Of a stretch of 64,000 bases of DNA, positions 51,458-58,876 are shown one piece after another. The DNA comes from Aureispira sp. CCB-QB1 (GTDB lineage Bacteria > Bacteroidota > Bacteroidia > Chitinophagales > Saprospiraceae). The notes beneath the pieces were generated by a model that had not been told where the DNA came from, searched no databases, and was given only the letters and a program-made list of their open reading frames with translations. The position numbers and the translations under genes are program-made. How positions within the stretch are numbered: position 1 is the stretch's first letter; each line of letters begins with the position of its first letter. Location of the stretch: NCBI RefSeq assembly GCF_000724545.1, contig NZ_JHBV01000014.1, positions 1-64,000 of the forward strand. Reading direction: 5' to 3'.

Positions 51458-51529
51458 ATGAGAATAATTAATAATAACACTTTTAATAATAATAACTTCT
51501 ACTTTTCAATTAAGAATAGTGAGAGCTAA
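51458..51529 (+). CDS. Asn-rich leader peptide 1 of the asnA attenuator
   Basis: This 23-codon open frame runs from ATG 51458 to TAA 51527-51529. The product begins MRIINNNTFNNNN and contains eight Asn in 23 residues, seven of them in the two runs at positions 5-7 and 10-13. An intrinsic terminator begins 28 bases after the stop. The pattern (short frame, run of codons for the amino acid made by the downstream gene, then terminator) is that of ribosome-mediated attenuation, as in the trp and his leaders. Ribosome stalling when charged tRNA-Asn is low would favour readthrough. Translation is not proven. Confidence 0.8.
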   Translation: MRIINNNTFNNNNFYFSIKNSES

Positions 51530-51556
51530 AAGTGTGTATTATAAATCAATATATCT

Positions 51557-51590
51557 AAAGAGCTTGAACTGATTCAAGCTCTTTTTTTTT
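51557..51590 (+). terminator. Attenuator terminator 1
   Basis: AAAGAGCTTGAA (51557-51568) pairs perfectly with TTCAAGCTCTTT (51573-51584) across the loop CTGA and is followed by a long T-run. It lies 215 bases before asnA and no gene ends here apart from the leader frame, so it fits a regulated terminator. A competing antiterminator is not clear: only 5-bp matches to the leader were found. Confidence 0.85.
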
Positions 51591-51613
51591 TGCCTTATTG
51601 AAACCACATTCTA

Positions 51614-51712
51614 ATGAACCAAACCATACAATTTAAGACAATGTTACCAGTATTTTTTTGCTCTAATAATAACAATAATAATTATTTAACTAACAGATTT
51701 CATTCGAGCTGA
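51614..51712 (+). CDS. Asn-rich leader peptide 2 of the asnA attenuator
   Basis: This 32-codon frame runs from ATG 51614 to TGA 51710-51712. Codons 18-23 are six consecutive Asn codons within CSNNNNNNY, with more Asn at positions 2 and 27. The last codons (TTT CAT TCG AGC) overlap the strand that can pair with the terminator stem. A ribosome stalled on the Asn run leaves that strand free; a ribosome that reaches the stop codon covers it. This is the geometry of a classic attenuator for asparagine supply. Confidence 0.85.
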   Translation: MNQTIQFKTMLPVFFCSNNNNNNYLTNRFHSS

Positions 51713-51753
51713 CTGGTATTCGTATATCTATAAAATAATAAAAGCTTGGATGA
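51700..51753 (+). promoter_or_regulatory. Antiterminator helix of attenuator 2
   Basis: TCATTCGAGCT (51700-51710, end of leader 2) can form 11 base pairs, two of them G-T, with AGCTTGGATGA (51743-51753), the 5' arm of terminator 2. The two helices cannot form together. This places leader 2, its stop codon and the terminator in the expected 2:3 versus 3:4 arrangement. Confidence 0.75.
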
Positions 51754-51773
51754 TTCATCCGAGCTTTTTTTTT
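51741..51773 (+). terminator. Attenuator terminator 2
   Basis: AAAGCTTGGATG (51741-51752) pairs with CATCCGAGCTTT (51756-51767) across a 3-base loop, followed by T residues to 51773. It ends 30 bases before the asnA ATG, so it must be bypassed for asnA to be expressed from an upstream promoter. Confidence 0.9.
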
Positions 51774-51803
51774 GCTTCAAATTTTAATAAAACATCAATT
51801 ATC

Positions 51804-52838
51804 ATGAAAACAGAGACAAAAGTTCTAAAAAAAGTAAGCCTAGGAAAATTGGAAACAGAAAAAGCAGTAGAATTTGTAAAAAGCACATTTTTGACCGCTT
51901 TATCAGATGCATTAGAGTTGACAAAAGTATCAGCACCTGCTGTTGTTTTGACAGGAACGGGAATTAACGATGATTTGAATGGCATAGAACGACCAGTGCG
52001 TTTTCCAATCAAAGATTGGGCTGAAAAAAGAGCTGAAGTGGTACATTCTTTGGCAAAATGGAAGCGATTGCGATTAAAAGAATATGAAATTCCTGTTGGA
52101 AAAGGAATCGTGACCGATATGAGAGCATTGCGCCCAGACGAGGTATTGTCTCCTCTGCATTCCATTTATGTCGATCAATTTGATTGGGAAAAATGCATTC
52201 ATACGAAGGATCGAACGCTAGAAGTTTTAAAGGCAACGGTTCAGCGGATTTACCAAGCATTGAAACTAACGGAATTAAGAGTTTCTGAAACTTATGATCA
52301 TTTGACTCCTTTTTTGCCTGAACAAATTACCTTTTTACACAGCGAAGATTTGTTGGCTAAATACCCTAGCTTGAATGCCAAGGAACGGGAGGATGCTGCT
52401 GCAAGAGAATATGGTGCTTTCTTTTTAATTGGGATAGGTGGTGTTTTGCAAGATGGAAAAAAACACGATGGAAGAGCCCCCGATTATGACGATTGGTCTA
52501 CGACAACAAGCGAAGGTAAGAAGGGGTTGAATGGTGATATTGTTGTTTGGAACCCTATCTTAAAACGTTCTTTTGAGTTGTCATCAATGGGCATTAGAGT
52601 AGACGAAACAGCTTTGATGCGGCAATTAGAATTAGAAGAAAGCTTGGATCGAAGGGATTATTACTATCATCAACTTTTACTAAAAGGCACGTTACCCCAA
52701 AGCATAGGAGGAGGAATTGGACAATCTAGATTGGCAATGTTGCTGCTTCAAAAACAGCATATTGGTGAAGTGCAAGTTAGTATTTGGACGGATGAAATTC
52801 ATACGGCTGCGAATGTTAGAGGGATTCAGTTGTTGTAA
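51804..52838 (+). CDS. asnA: Aspartate-ammonia ligase (asparagine synthetase A)
   Basis: This 344-residue enzyme makes asparagine from aspartate, ammonia and ATP in the cytoplasm. It follows E. coli AsnA closely: VVHSLAKWKRLRL, MRALRPDEVLSPLHSIYVDQFDWE, GKKHDGRAPDYDDW, GLNGDIVVWNPIL, FELSSMGIRVDE and SIGGGIGQSRLAMLLLQK. ATG 51804 begins MKTETKV and gives the family N terminus. It is preceded by two Asn-codon leader frames with terminators, and followed by a strong terminator of its own, so it is expressed as a single regulated gene. A second AsnA-like protein is encoded at 1177-2073. Confidence 0.96.
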   Translation: MKTETKVLKKVSLGKLETEKAVEFVKSTFLTALSDALELTKVSAPAVVLTGTGINDDLNGIERPVRFPIKDWAEKRAEVVHSLAKWKRLRLKEYEIPVGKGIVTDMRALRPDEVLSPLHSIYVDQFDWEKCIHTKDRTLEVLKATVQRIYQALKLTELRVSETYDHLTPFLPEQITFLHSEDLLAKYPSLNAKEREDAAAREYGAFFLIGIGGVLQDGKKHDGRAPDYDDWSTTTSEGKKGLNGDIVVWNPILKRSFELSSMGIRVDETALMRQLELEESLDRRDYYYHQLLLKGTLPQSIGGGIGQSRLAMLLLQKQHIGEVQVSIWTDEIHTAANVRGIQLL

Positions 52839-52877
52839 AAGCAAAAGATTAATTTAACGTTGATTTATGGACAAAAA

Positions 52878-52916
52878 AAAGGCGGTCTATCCATGTGGAT
52901 AGACCGCCTTTTTTAG
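52878..52916 (+). terminator. Terminator of asnA
   Basis: AAAGGCGGTCTATCC (52878-52892) pairs exactly with GGATAGACCGCCTTT across ATGT and is followed by T residues. It also faces the convergent lipoprotein gene. Confidence 0.92.
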
Positions 52917-52935
52917 CTATGATAAACAAATGCGC

Positions 52936-53511
52936 TTATTCTGCCGCATTAACTTTTACAGTTCTATTTAATTCTTTACCTGTATCATCTTTTAGACGGA
53001 ATGTATAGGTTCCGTTATCTAAAGATTTAACATTTAGAGCTTTGTAGTTATTTCCTTCTGTGATGTCAAATTGATTGTTTGCAACCATTGCATAACCTTC
53101 TTCGTCGTACATCTCAATTTTCAAACTTTTAGCATCTTCTGTTTCGATACCAAATATAAACATACCATTTTCTACAGGTTCATCAGACATTGTAAAGTTA
53201 ACATCTAGCAACTGAGCTTCTTTTTCTGCTCCCATTAGAGTAGAATTGATGTTCATAATGTGTTGAGCATCGGCATCTTCTGAGTTCATGGCTTGAGCAG
53301 TAGCAACGATATCACTAGTTTCTAGCTTAATCATTTGTCCTTCAAAGTTGACTTCCAATACTTTAGATTCAGCTTTGCCTGCTCTGGTAAGCGTAGCACT
53401 TTCGCTGTCTAATTCAGTTGGTTGCATAGTTGGTTGATTGTTGTTGCTACAAGATGCAGCAAATAATATAGTTAATAAACCTACAAAAAAGATATTGGTG
53501 TAATTTTTCAT
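52936..53511 (-). CDS. Predicted lipoprotein, unknown function
   Basis: This 191-residue protein has a lipoprotein signal ending in FAASCSNNN (Cys about residue 20). The mature part is acidic and rich in beta strands, with two similar halves (VLEVNFEGQMIKLE and LLDVNFTMSDEP). It ends in a module like those that close secreted Bacteroidota proteins (GTYTFRLKDDTGKEL, TVKV). No known family is recognised. The ATG at 53511 is placed at the signal peptide; an upstream start would add 31 unrelated residues. Confidence 0.6.
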   Translation of the reverse strand: MKNYTNIFFVGLLTILFAASCSNNNQPTMQPTELDSESATLTRAGKAESKVLEVNFEGQMIKLETSDIVATAQAMNSEDADAQHIMNINSTLMGAEKEAQLLDVNFTMSDEPVENGMFIFGIETEDAKSLKIEMYDEEGYAMVANNQFDITEGNNYKALNVKSLDNGTYTFRLKDDTGKELNRTVKVNAAE

Positions 53512-53771
53512 TTTATTACAATTTTTACGGTTCTGTAATTTTTGATTTGTCTTAAACAAGTTTTCTATTGACGAAAAGACAGTTGTTAATGTAAGTAAAA
53601 ACAAAAGTATTACCTCAAAAGTTTCTTTTTTTCTTTTTTTTTTGCTGAAAACTTAATTGTTAAATTAGGTATATTTATTATAATGCAATAATATATTTGA
53701 TAACTAACAAGAACTTATTGTATCTTATGATATGTTATTCGGTCGTAGGAATCAAAGTCCTCTGTTTACGG

Positions 53772-54767
53772 TCAATTTTCAGACCTCCATCCTTTATAAA
53801 ATAAATTCTTGCTAGTTCTTATGCTACAGTCGTGTACATCACAGTACGCTTTTCCTGCACTCAGTCGCATTTGTTCTACAGGTTTTAGCATTGCCCAGTC
53901 GTCTATAATGGCACTAATAATAAACGCTCCAGGGTGCAAGGTGCTTTTGGCTCGTACAATTGGATAAGCTTGTGCTTGGCGTGCTTCTGTCTCGAAATAC
54001 TCATTGGCAAAACAAGCAATGGCTACCATGTCTTTTTGACTATTGGTGGTATTATAAAAAGTGGTTGGAGTTCCTTCAGGAAAGTCTAACAACCCATTGT
54101 GACCATTAAAAACAACTAAATCTGCACCACCATGAATGCTAATGGTATGATCGGGCAAAGCGATTGTGGAAGTATAATTATTGGACATTGCTCTAAAAAA
54201 ATCATTTAGTGTTGCCAACATTTTATCTCCACGATAAGCATCCGCTACCAAATAAACAACTGCTTTATTGGGGTAAGTTCTTTTAAAAACAACACGTTCC
54301 AAAACGGTGGAATCATGATAAATGTTTTTAGTACTTTGCAATAACGTCCATGTTTTTTTCTCTTTGAAATACCGCTTCATGCCAGTGCTAGTTGCCCAGT
54401 ATAGATTGGAACGCAGGCTAAATCCATTGCCCAATGAGGCTGTAGTCGGAACGATACCTTGATGTTCATTGTCGCAAAGAGGAACAAATACATGAACAAC
54501 TAAAGGGATGTTTTGACTTATCTTTTTGTTTAAGTTTTGTTCAATTTTTGTTCTAGTAAATGTAGAAAAATCTTCTAATCTAGGAGGAGTCTCCTTTTTT
54601 GACAAACTAGTGTCTATCGTTTTTGTTGGAATACTATCGTTGATAAGACTATCTTTGCTCTGATGGTGGCTTGAAGAGACTTCCTCTGTTTTATTGGAAG
54701 AGCTACAAGAAGCAGTATGAATCAGCCCTAAGAATATTAATAGTAACCCGTAGAATTGTGGCATCAT
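53772..54767 (-). CDS. Predicted lipoprotein with a possible clan-CD-like His/Cys pair
   Basis: This 331-residue protein has a lipoprotein signal ending in HTASCSSSN, a Ser/Thr/Lys-rich linker, and a globular domain from about residue 75. It contains VVFNGHNGLLDF (about residues 218-229) and, about 20 residues on, VAIACFANEYF. A histidine after a hydrophobic strand in a GHNG context, then a cysteine after the next strand, is the layout of clan CD cysteine peptidases (caspases, gingipains), though the spacing is short. A peptidase role is only a suggestion. N-terminal ELVVHVFVPLCDNEHQG is also distinctive. It is transcribed alone. Confidence 0.5.
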   Translation of the reverse strand: MMPQFYGLLLIFLGLIHTASCSSSNKTEEVSSSHHQSKDSLINDSIPTKTIDTSLSKKETPPRLEDFSTFTRTKIEQNLNKKISQNIPLVVHVFVPLCDNEHQGIVPTTASLGNGFSLRSNLYWATSTGMKRYFKEKKTWTLLQSTKNIYHDSTVLERVVFKRTYPNKAVVYLVADAYRGDKMLATLNDFFRAMSNNYTSTIALPDHTISIHGGADLVVFNGHNGLLDFPEGTPTTFYNTTNSQKDMVAIACFANEYFETEARQAQAYPIVRAKSTLHPGAFIISAIIDDWAMLKPVEQMRLSAGKAYCDVHDCSIRTSKNLFYKGWRSEN

Positions 54768-55030
54768 AAGAAAGCGTTTATGGACATAACGAAATTATAC
54801 TGAAAAAGATACATCTTTTAGGTTTTAAACGTACAGTGCTTGTAGAGATGGTAGAATTGATGTTAAATAACCTTTATTGATGAATTCAATTTAAAAATAA
54901 AGAAAAACGAGTAGAATATACGTTCTTTGTACGAACAGACGAATAGGAAGCATTTTCGTAGAAATTTGTGAAATGCCTACTAAAAATCACATTTACACAG
55001 CCTACTATTTCTAAACAACTTCTTAGTAAT

Positions 55031-55177
55031 AGTAGTTCGTTGATTTTTTACTTTTTTACCAAAAAGATAAAAAAGCACATTTATATTAGTTTGATAATCA
55101 AAATTTTAACACAAAACACAACAAAGATGCAACTTGCTGATTATCAAGCTAATAAAGTTTTTTAACGAACTATTGAG
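55031..55177 (+). repeat. Long palindromic dispersed repeat, copy C
   Basis: About 147 bases with inverted ends (TAGTTCGTTGA near the start, TTAACGAACTATTGA at the end) and an inner inverted pair (TTAGTTTGATAATCA and TGATTATCAAGCTAA). It aligns with copy A at 19961 along its length. It lies in the gap before moaE. Confidence 0.75.
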
Positions 55178-55222
55178 TAAAGCAGGTGTAAATAAATAGA
55201 CTAAAACAGAAAATAACATATT

Positions 55223-55669
55223 ATGAGTCGATTAAAGTTGCCTAAAAAAGTATTTATGCAAGGAGGCATACCAGCTGCTTTTATAGGTCAATCTATTGCC
55301 AAACACCAAACTAAAACAGATATTGGTGCACACAATATATTTTTGGGACAAGTGCGAGCAGATGTAATTGAGGGCAAAGAAGTCCAAGCTATAGAGTATA
55401 GTGCTTATGAAGAAATGGCAGAGCAAAAAATGCACGAAATCAGAGAACATACATTCGAGCAATTTGAAATTACTTGTATGCACATTCATCATAGCTTGGG
55501 AGCCGTAGCAGCAGGCGAAATATGTTTGTTCGTTTTTGTATCTTCGCCCCACCGAGCTGTGTGCTATGAAGCTTCTCGATATATCGTAGAAGCGATAAAA
55601 GCAGAAGTTCCAATTTTTGGAAAAGAAATTTTTAAGGATCAAAGTCATCAATGGAAAGTAAATAAATAG
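55223..55669 (+). CDS. moaE: Molybdopterin synthase catalytic subunit
   Basis: This 148-residue protein is the large subunit of molybdopterin synthase, which transfers sulfur from MoaD to cyclic pyranopterin monophosphate. It shows AHNIFLGQVRAD, AIEYSAYEEMAEQKM, HHSLGAVAAGEICLFVFVSS, PHRAVCYEASRYIVEAIK and the lysines of the substrate pocket in VPIFGKEIF and WKVN. It is followed after 3 bases by the moaC-mogA fusion, so both are cotranscribed. moaD and moaA are not in the window. Confidence 0.92.
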   Translation: MSRLKLPKKVFMQGGIPAAFIGQSIAKHQTKTDIGAHNIFLGQVRADVIEGKEVQAIEYSAYEEMAEQKMHEIREHTFEQFEITCMHIHHSLGAVAAGEICLFVFVSSPHRAVCYEASRYIVEAIKAEVPIFGKEIFKDQSHQWKVNK

Positions 55670-55672
55670 AGT

Positions 55673-56581
55673 ATGGTTGATATAACACACAAATCCAATA
55701 CATTGCGTATGGCTGTAGCACAAGCTATTGTAACCGTCAGCCAGCAAGCTACAATTGATGCTATTGTAAATAAAACAGTTCCCAAAGGAGATGTTTTTGA
55801 AATGGCAAAGGTAGCTGGTCTCTTTGGTGTAAAAAAAACGTCTGATTTGATTCCAGATTGTCATCCTTTGCCGATTGAGTATACCAATATCAGTTATGAA
55901 ATTGAAGGTCTACAATTATTGATTACAGTAGAGGTAAAAACAATTTATAAAACAGGTGTAGAAGTAGAAGCAATGCATGGGGCATCTTTGGTTGCCTTGA
56001 CGATGTATGATATGTTAAAACCCATTGATAAAGGAATTGAAATTAATACAATCAAACTCTTGAAGAAAAGGGGAGGGAAATCAGATTACAAAGAAAAACA
56101 CCCCAATGGTTTAACTGCTGGTGTTGTTGTTTGCTCCGATTCAATTTCCGCAGGTACTAAGAAAGATAGAGCGGGTAAAGCCATCATACACAAATTAGAG
56201 GATTGTGGTGTTGAGGTTGTTGCCTATGAGATTATTCCTGATGAAGTAGACGAAATTCAGCGCCAAGTAGCTCTGTTGCACGAGCAAGGCAAGGATTTAA
56301 TTATTTTTACTGGAGGTACAGGACTATCTCCTAGAGACGTAACCCCAGAAGCTGTTTTGCCTTTGTTGGATCGAGAAATTCCAGGGATTATGGAAGCTGC
56401 CAGAAGTTATGGGCAAGATCGAACGCCTTATGCGATGTTGTCTAGATCTATTGCTGGAACCAAAGGAAATACATTAATATTGACATTACCAGGATCTACA
56501 AAAGGAGCAAGCGAATCTATGGATGCCTTATTCCCTGCTTTGTTGCACATCTTTGGAATTATGAAAGGAAAGCAACATTGA
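55673..56581 (+). CDS. MoaC-MogA/MoaB fusion (cyclic pyranopterin phosphate synthase / molybdopterin adenylyltransferase)
   Basis: Residues 1-140 of this 302-residue protein are MoaC (MVDITHKSNTLRMAVA, SDLIPDCHPLPIEYTN, EVEAMHGASLVALTMYDM), which with MoaA makes cyclic pyranopterin monophosphate. Residues about 148-300 are the MogA/MoaB domain (AGVVVCSDSISAGTKKDRAG, IIFTGGTGLSPRDVTPEA, LTLPGSTKGASESM), which adenylates molybdopterin. The fusion links an early and a late step of molybdenum cofactor synthesis. Similar MoaCB fusions are known in other bacteria. It is the second gene of the moaE unit. Confidence 0.92.
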   Translation: MVDITHKSNTLRMAVAQAIVTVSQQATIDAIVNKTVPKGDVFEMAKVAGLFGVKKTSDLIPDCHPLPIEYTNISYEIEGLQLLITVEVKTIYKTGVEVEAMHGASLVALTMYDMLKPIDKGIEINTIKLLKKRGGKSDYKEKHPNGLTAGVVVCSDSISAGTKKDRAGKAIIHKLEDCGVEVVAYEIIPDEVDEIQRQVALLHEQGKDLIIFTGGTGLSPRDVTPEAVLPLLDREIPGIMEAARSYGQDRTPYAMLSRSIAGTKGNTLILTLPGSTKGASESMDALFPALLHIFGIMKGKQH

Positions 56582-56678
56582 TGGATTGGTCAATAGCTAC
56601 TTGGAAAAACATTTTGTAGGATATTAATTTTTGAGAATTCAATAGTCTGATAATTGAATACAAAATAAATGAAATCAT

Positions 56679-56861
56679 ATGCTTTGGAATTATATCATTT
56701 TAATTTTATGTATTCTGCTCATTTATCGTTGGTGGCAGATGAAACGCTCTATTCGCAAAGGTGATTATGATTATAGTTACTATGAAGAAGGCCCTTATGG
56801 TGAACGCAAAAGAACAACCAGTTGGCTAGATAAATTAAAAGAATTATTCAGAATCAAATAA
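56679..56861 (+). CDS. Small single-pass membrane protein
   Basis: This 60-residue protein has one N-terminal membrane helix (YIILILCILLIYRWW) followed by a basic and Tyr-rich cytoplasmic tail (KGDYDYSYYEEGPYGERKR, then LDKLKELFRIK). No family is recognised. It lies 98 bases after the moaC-mogA fusion and 10 bases before the propeller lipoprotein gene; the short spacing to the latter suggests cotranscription. Confidence 0.55.
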   Translation: MLWNYIILILCILLIYRWWQMKRSIRKGDYDYSYYEEGPYGERKRTTSWLDKLKELFRIK

Positions 56862-56871
56862 TAAAATCAAT

Positions 56872-57933
56872 ATGAGACGTTTATGGTACGGTTTGATGGG
56901 ATGTATGCTTTTTCTTTCGGCATGTACAGAAGAAAAGCCACCAAGTAGTTCTGGAACTTACTCGGAGGGAGTATTTACAATTAATGAAGGGGTATTCGGG
57001 CAAACTTCGGGCACTATAAGTTATTACAATCGAACGAATGGAACGGTACAGCAAAAAATCTTCAAACAAGTAAATGGTCGTGATTTGGGAGATGTGGTAC
57101 AGTCAATGAGTTTTTATGAAGATAGGGCTTATATTGTTGTTAATAATTCAAATAAAATAGAGGTAGCTGATGCCAATACATTTGAAGAAAAAGCTCAAAT
57201 TACAGGCTTGCGGTTGCCTCGATACTGTTTGGCAATATCTACGAATAAGGCGTATGTAACAGAGTGGGGGGATGATGGATTGACTGGAACAATTGCTATT
57301 TTGGATTTAAATACACACACCGTTATCAACCGAATTGCAGTAGGTGTAGGACCTGAGCAACTTTTGTTTAAGGATGCCAAACTCTACATTACTCATGTCG
57401 GTGGCTATGGAACTAATAATATTGTAACAGTACTTAATACTGTTACAGACCAAATTGAAACAACTATCTCTGTTTTTGACAAACCTAGTGCTTGTGTGGA
57501 AGATGTAGATGGTTTTATTTGGGTGGCTTGTGCTGGAAAAGTAGCTTATTTGACTTATCCAACAATAGATACTGCCAATAGTACAGCAAGTGGTTTGATT
57601 AGGATTAATCCAACAAACAACGCCATTACTAAAACAATTTCGTTTGGAAAAGGCAAGCCAATTGGTAATTTAATCATCAATACGGCGAACAAGGAAGAGC
57701 TTTATTATAGCAGAACAAGCCAAGTTTGGAAATATCACATTGGGACAGATGTAGAAGAAAGCCTATTTAATGGAAGTTTTTATGGTTTAGGGTTTGATCC
57801 TGTTACCAACTATATTTATGCAGCAACTTCTGTTGGTGTTAATGCAGCAGAAGCACAACGTTATGATACCAATGGAATGTTAATAGACGCTTATACGGTA
57901 GGTGTTTTTGCTAATGGATTTGTATTTAAGTAG
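56872..57933 (+). CDS. YncE-like beta-propeller lipoprotein (DUF5074-like)
   Basis: This 353-residue protein has a lipoprotein signal ending in FLSACTEE. The rest is a seven-bladed propeller of the YncE/DUF5074 type: SEGVFTINEGVFGQTSGTIS, AYIVVNNSNKIEVADANTFE, IAILDLNTHTVINRIAVGVGPEQL, and YIYAATSVGVN near the end. Such proteins are often encoded near TonB-dependent receptors and may bind ligands or metal chelates, but no receptor is nearby here. A strong hairpin follows. Confidence 0.82.
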   Translation: MRRLWYGLMGCMLFLSACTEEKPPSSSGTYSEGVFTINEGVFGQTSGTISYYNRTNGTVQQKIFKQVNGRDLGDVVQSMSFYEDRAYIVVNNSNKIEVADANTFEEKAQITGLRLPRYCLAISTNKAYVTEWGDDGLTGTIAILDLNTHTVINRIAVGVGPEQLLFKDAKLYITHVGGYGTNNIVTVLNTVTDQIETTISVFDKPSACVEDVDGFIWVACAGKVAYLTYPTIDTANSTASGLIRINPTNNAITKTISFGKGKPIGNLIINTANKEELYYSRTSQVWKYHIGTDVEESLFNGSFYGLGFDPVTNYIYAATSVGVNAAEAQRYDTNGMLIDAYTVGVFANGFVFK

Positions 57934-57958
57934 TGCATTCTTTGTTTAAGGCAAAAAA

Positions 57959-57991
57959 AAATGCGCTATACTGTTGGAGTATAGCGCATTT
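57959..57991. terminator. Bidirectional terminator
   Basis: AAATGCGCTATAC (57959-57971) pairs exactly with GTATAGCGCATTT (57979-57991). It lies between the propeller gene and the convergent barrel gene; the A-run upstream gives a T-run on the minus strand. Confidence 0.88.
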
Positions 57992-58003
57992 AATATTTTG
58001 TTC

Positions 58004-58759
58004 TTAGTTAAAGCTCAAAGTATATTGAAAGCCAAGGTTTAAACCAACCATTAAATTCCAAGCTGCACCTCTTTCTGGCTCTAAGATGCTACCAGAAGTA
58101 GGGAACCCTGCGTATCTTGCTACATCATCTCCTTCAGGATTAGTTAGCGAAGTCTCTAGGTGGAATAAAAGTAAAACTCCCATTTGATCGTTGATGCGGA
58201 TTTTACCACCAACTTCAACTGTCAAACCTAAAACGAAGTTTTTGTAGATTTCTGCTTTGTCACTAGATAAAAACTTGTTGATATCTCTATAGTTTCTAGA
58301 ATCATCTCTTGGGTTGTTAGCAGACCCGTAGTTTCTACCAATAGCGCTAGACAAGAAATCAAAGTGAGGACCAAAACGGAAAAATGCAGAAGATGGTGCC
58401 GTTGGATCGCCTCCTACACGAAGTAATAAAGGTACTCTAACATAAGTGATTTTTCTGTCGTATTTGATTTGATCGTCTGCTGACGTATTATCATAATCTG
58501 TTGTATAGTTTTGTCCTAGTGCAGCAACACCAATACCTGTTGCAACACCAATTCTTTCACTAAAGTTATAGCCAATTGTTAAACCTGTTTGGAAAGCGAA
58601 TGTAGGTTGAATGTTTAGTGCTTGTCCTTCGGCTAAATCTTCATCATTTAGAATAAAAGATAGACCTGGTGTAAATCCAGCAGTAATTTCTAAGCCCTGT
58701 TGAGCAAAAATATTGCTAGACAAAAATAAGGCTAAAGCCAAAAAAGTTAAGTTTTTCAT
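58004..58759 (-). CDS. PorT-like outer membrane beta-barrel protein, paralogue 1
   Basis: This 251-residue protein has a signal peptide ending in NIFAQQ and alternating hydrophobic strands of an outer membrane barrel. Typical phrases are GLEITAGFTPGLSFIL, ERIGVATGIGVAALGQNY, YVRVPLLLRVGGDP, RFGPHFDFL and the closing strand LMVGLNLGFQYTLSF. It resembles the PorT-family barrels that are frequent in this phylum. It is a close paralogue of the next gene upstream, 117 bases away. Confidence 0.8.
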   Translation of the reverse strand: MKNLTFLALALFLSSNIFAQQGLEITAGFTPGLSFILNDEDLAEGQALNIQPTFAFQTGLTIGYNFSERIGVATGIGVAALGQNYTTDYDNTSADDQIKYDRKITYVRVPLLLRVGGDPTAPSSAFFRFGPHFDFLSSAIGRNYGSANNPRDDSRNYRDINKFLSSDKAEIYKNFVLGLTVEVGGKIRINDQMGVLLLFHLETSLTNPEGDDVARYAGFPTSGSILEPERGAAWNLMVGLNLGFQYTLSFN

Positions 58760-58876
58760 ATTGTTATGATTTTGTTAATAGCTTGATTAAACTACTCAAA
58801 GTTAGTAAGAATTTTGAGGAATCAAATTATAGTTTTGCTTTTTTTTATCCCTTAACAGAATTGCTTTTAAAGCGAT

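Noticed and set aside
51458-51712. Explaining the Asn runs as AT-rich simple repeats (AAT)n
   Set aside because: Two independent runs each sit in a frame with ATG and stop, use both AAT and AAC codons, precede a perfect terminator, and lie before asnA; chance low complexity does not explain this combination.
19961-55177. CRISPR array from repeated intergenic pieces
   Set aside because: The repeats are single, dispersed and palindromic, without regular spacers or cas genes.
55232-55864. 210-codon minus-strand frame opposite moaE and moaC
   Set aside because: The plus-strand genes are well-conserved families, and the antisense product is a Cys/Phe/Tyr-rich shadow.
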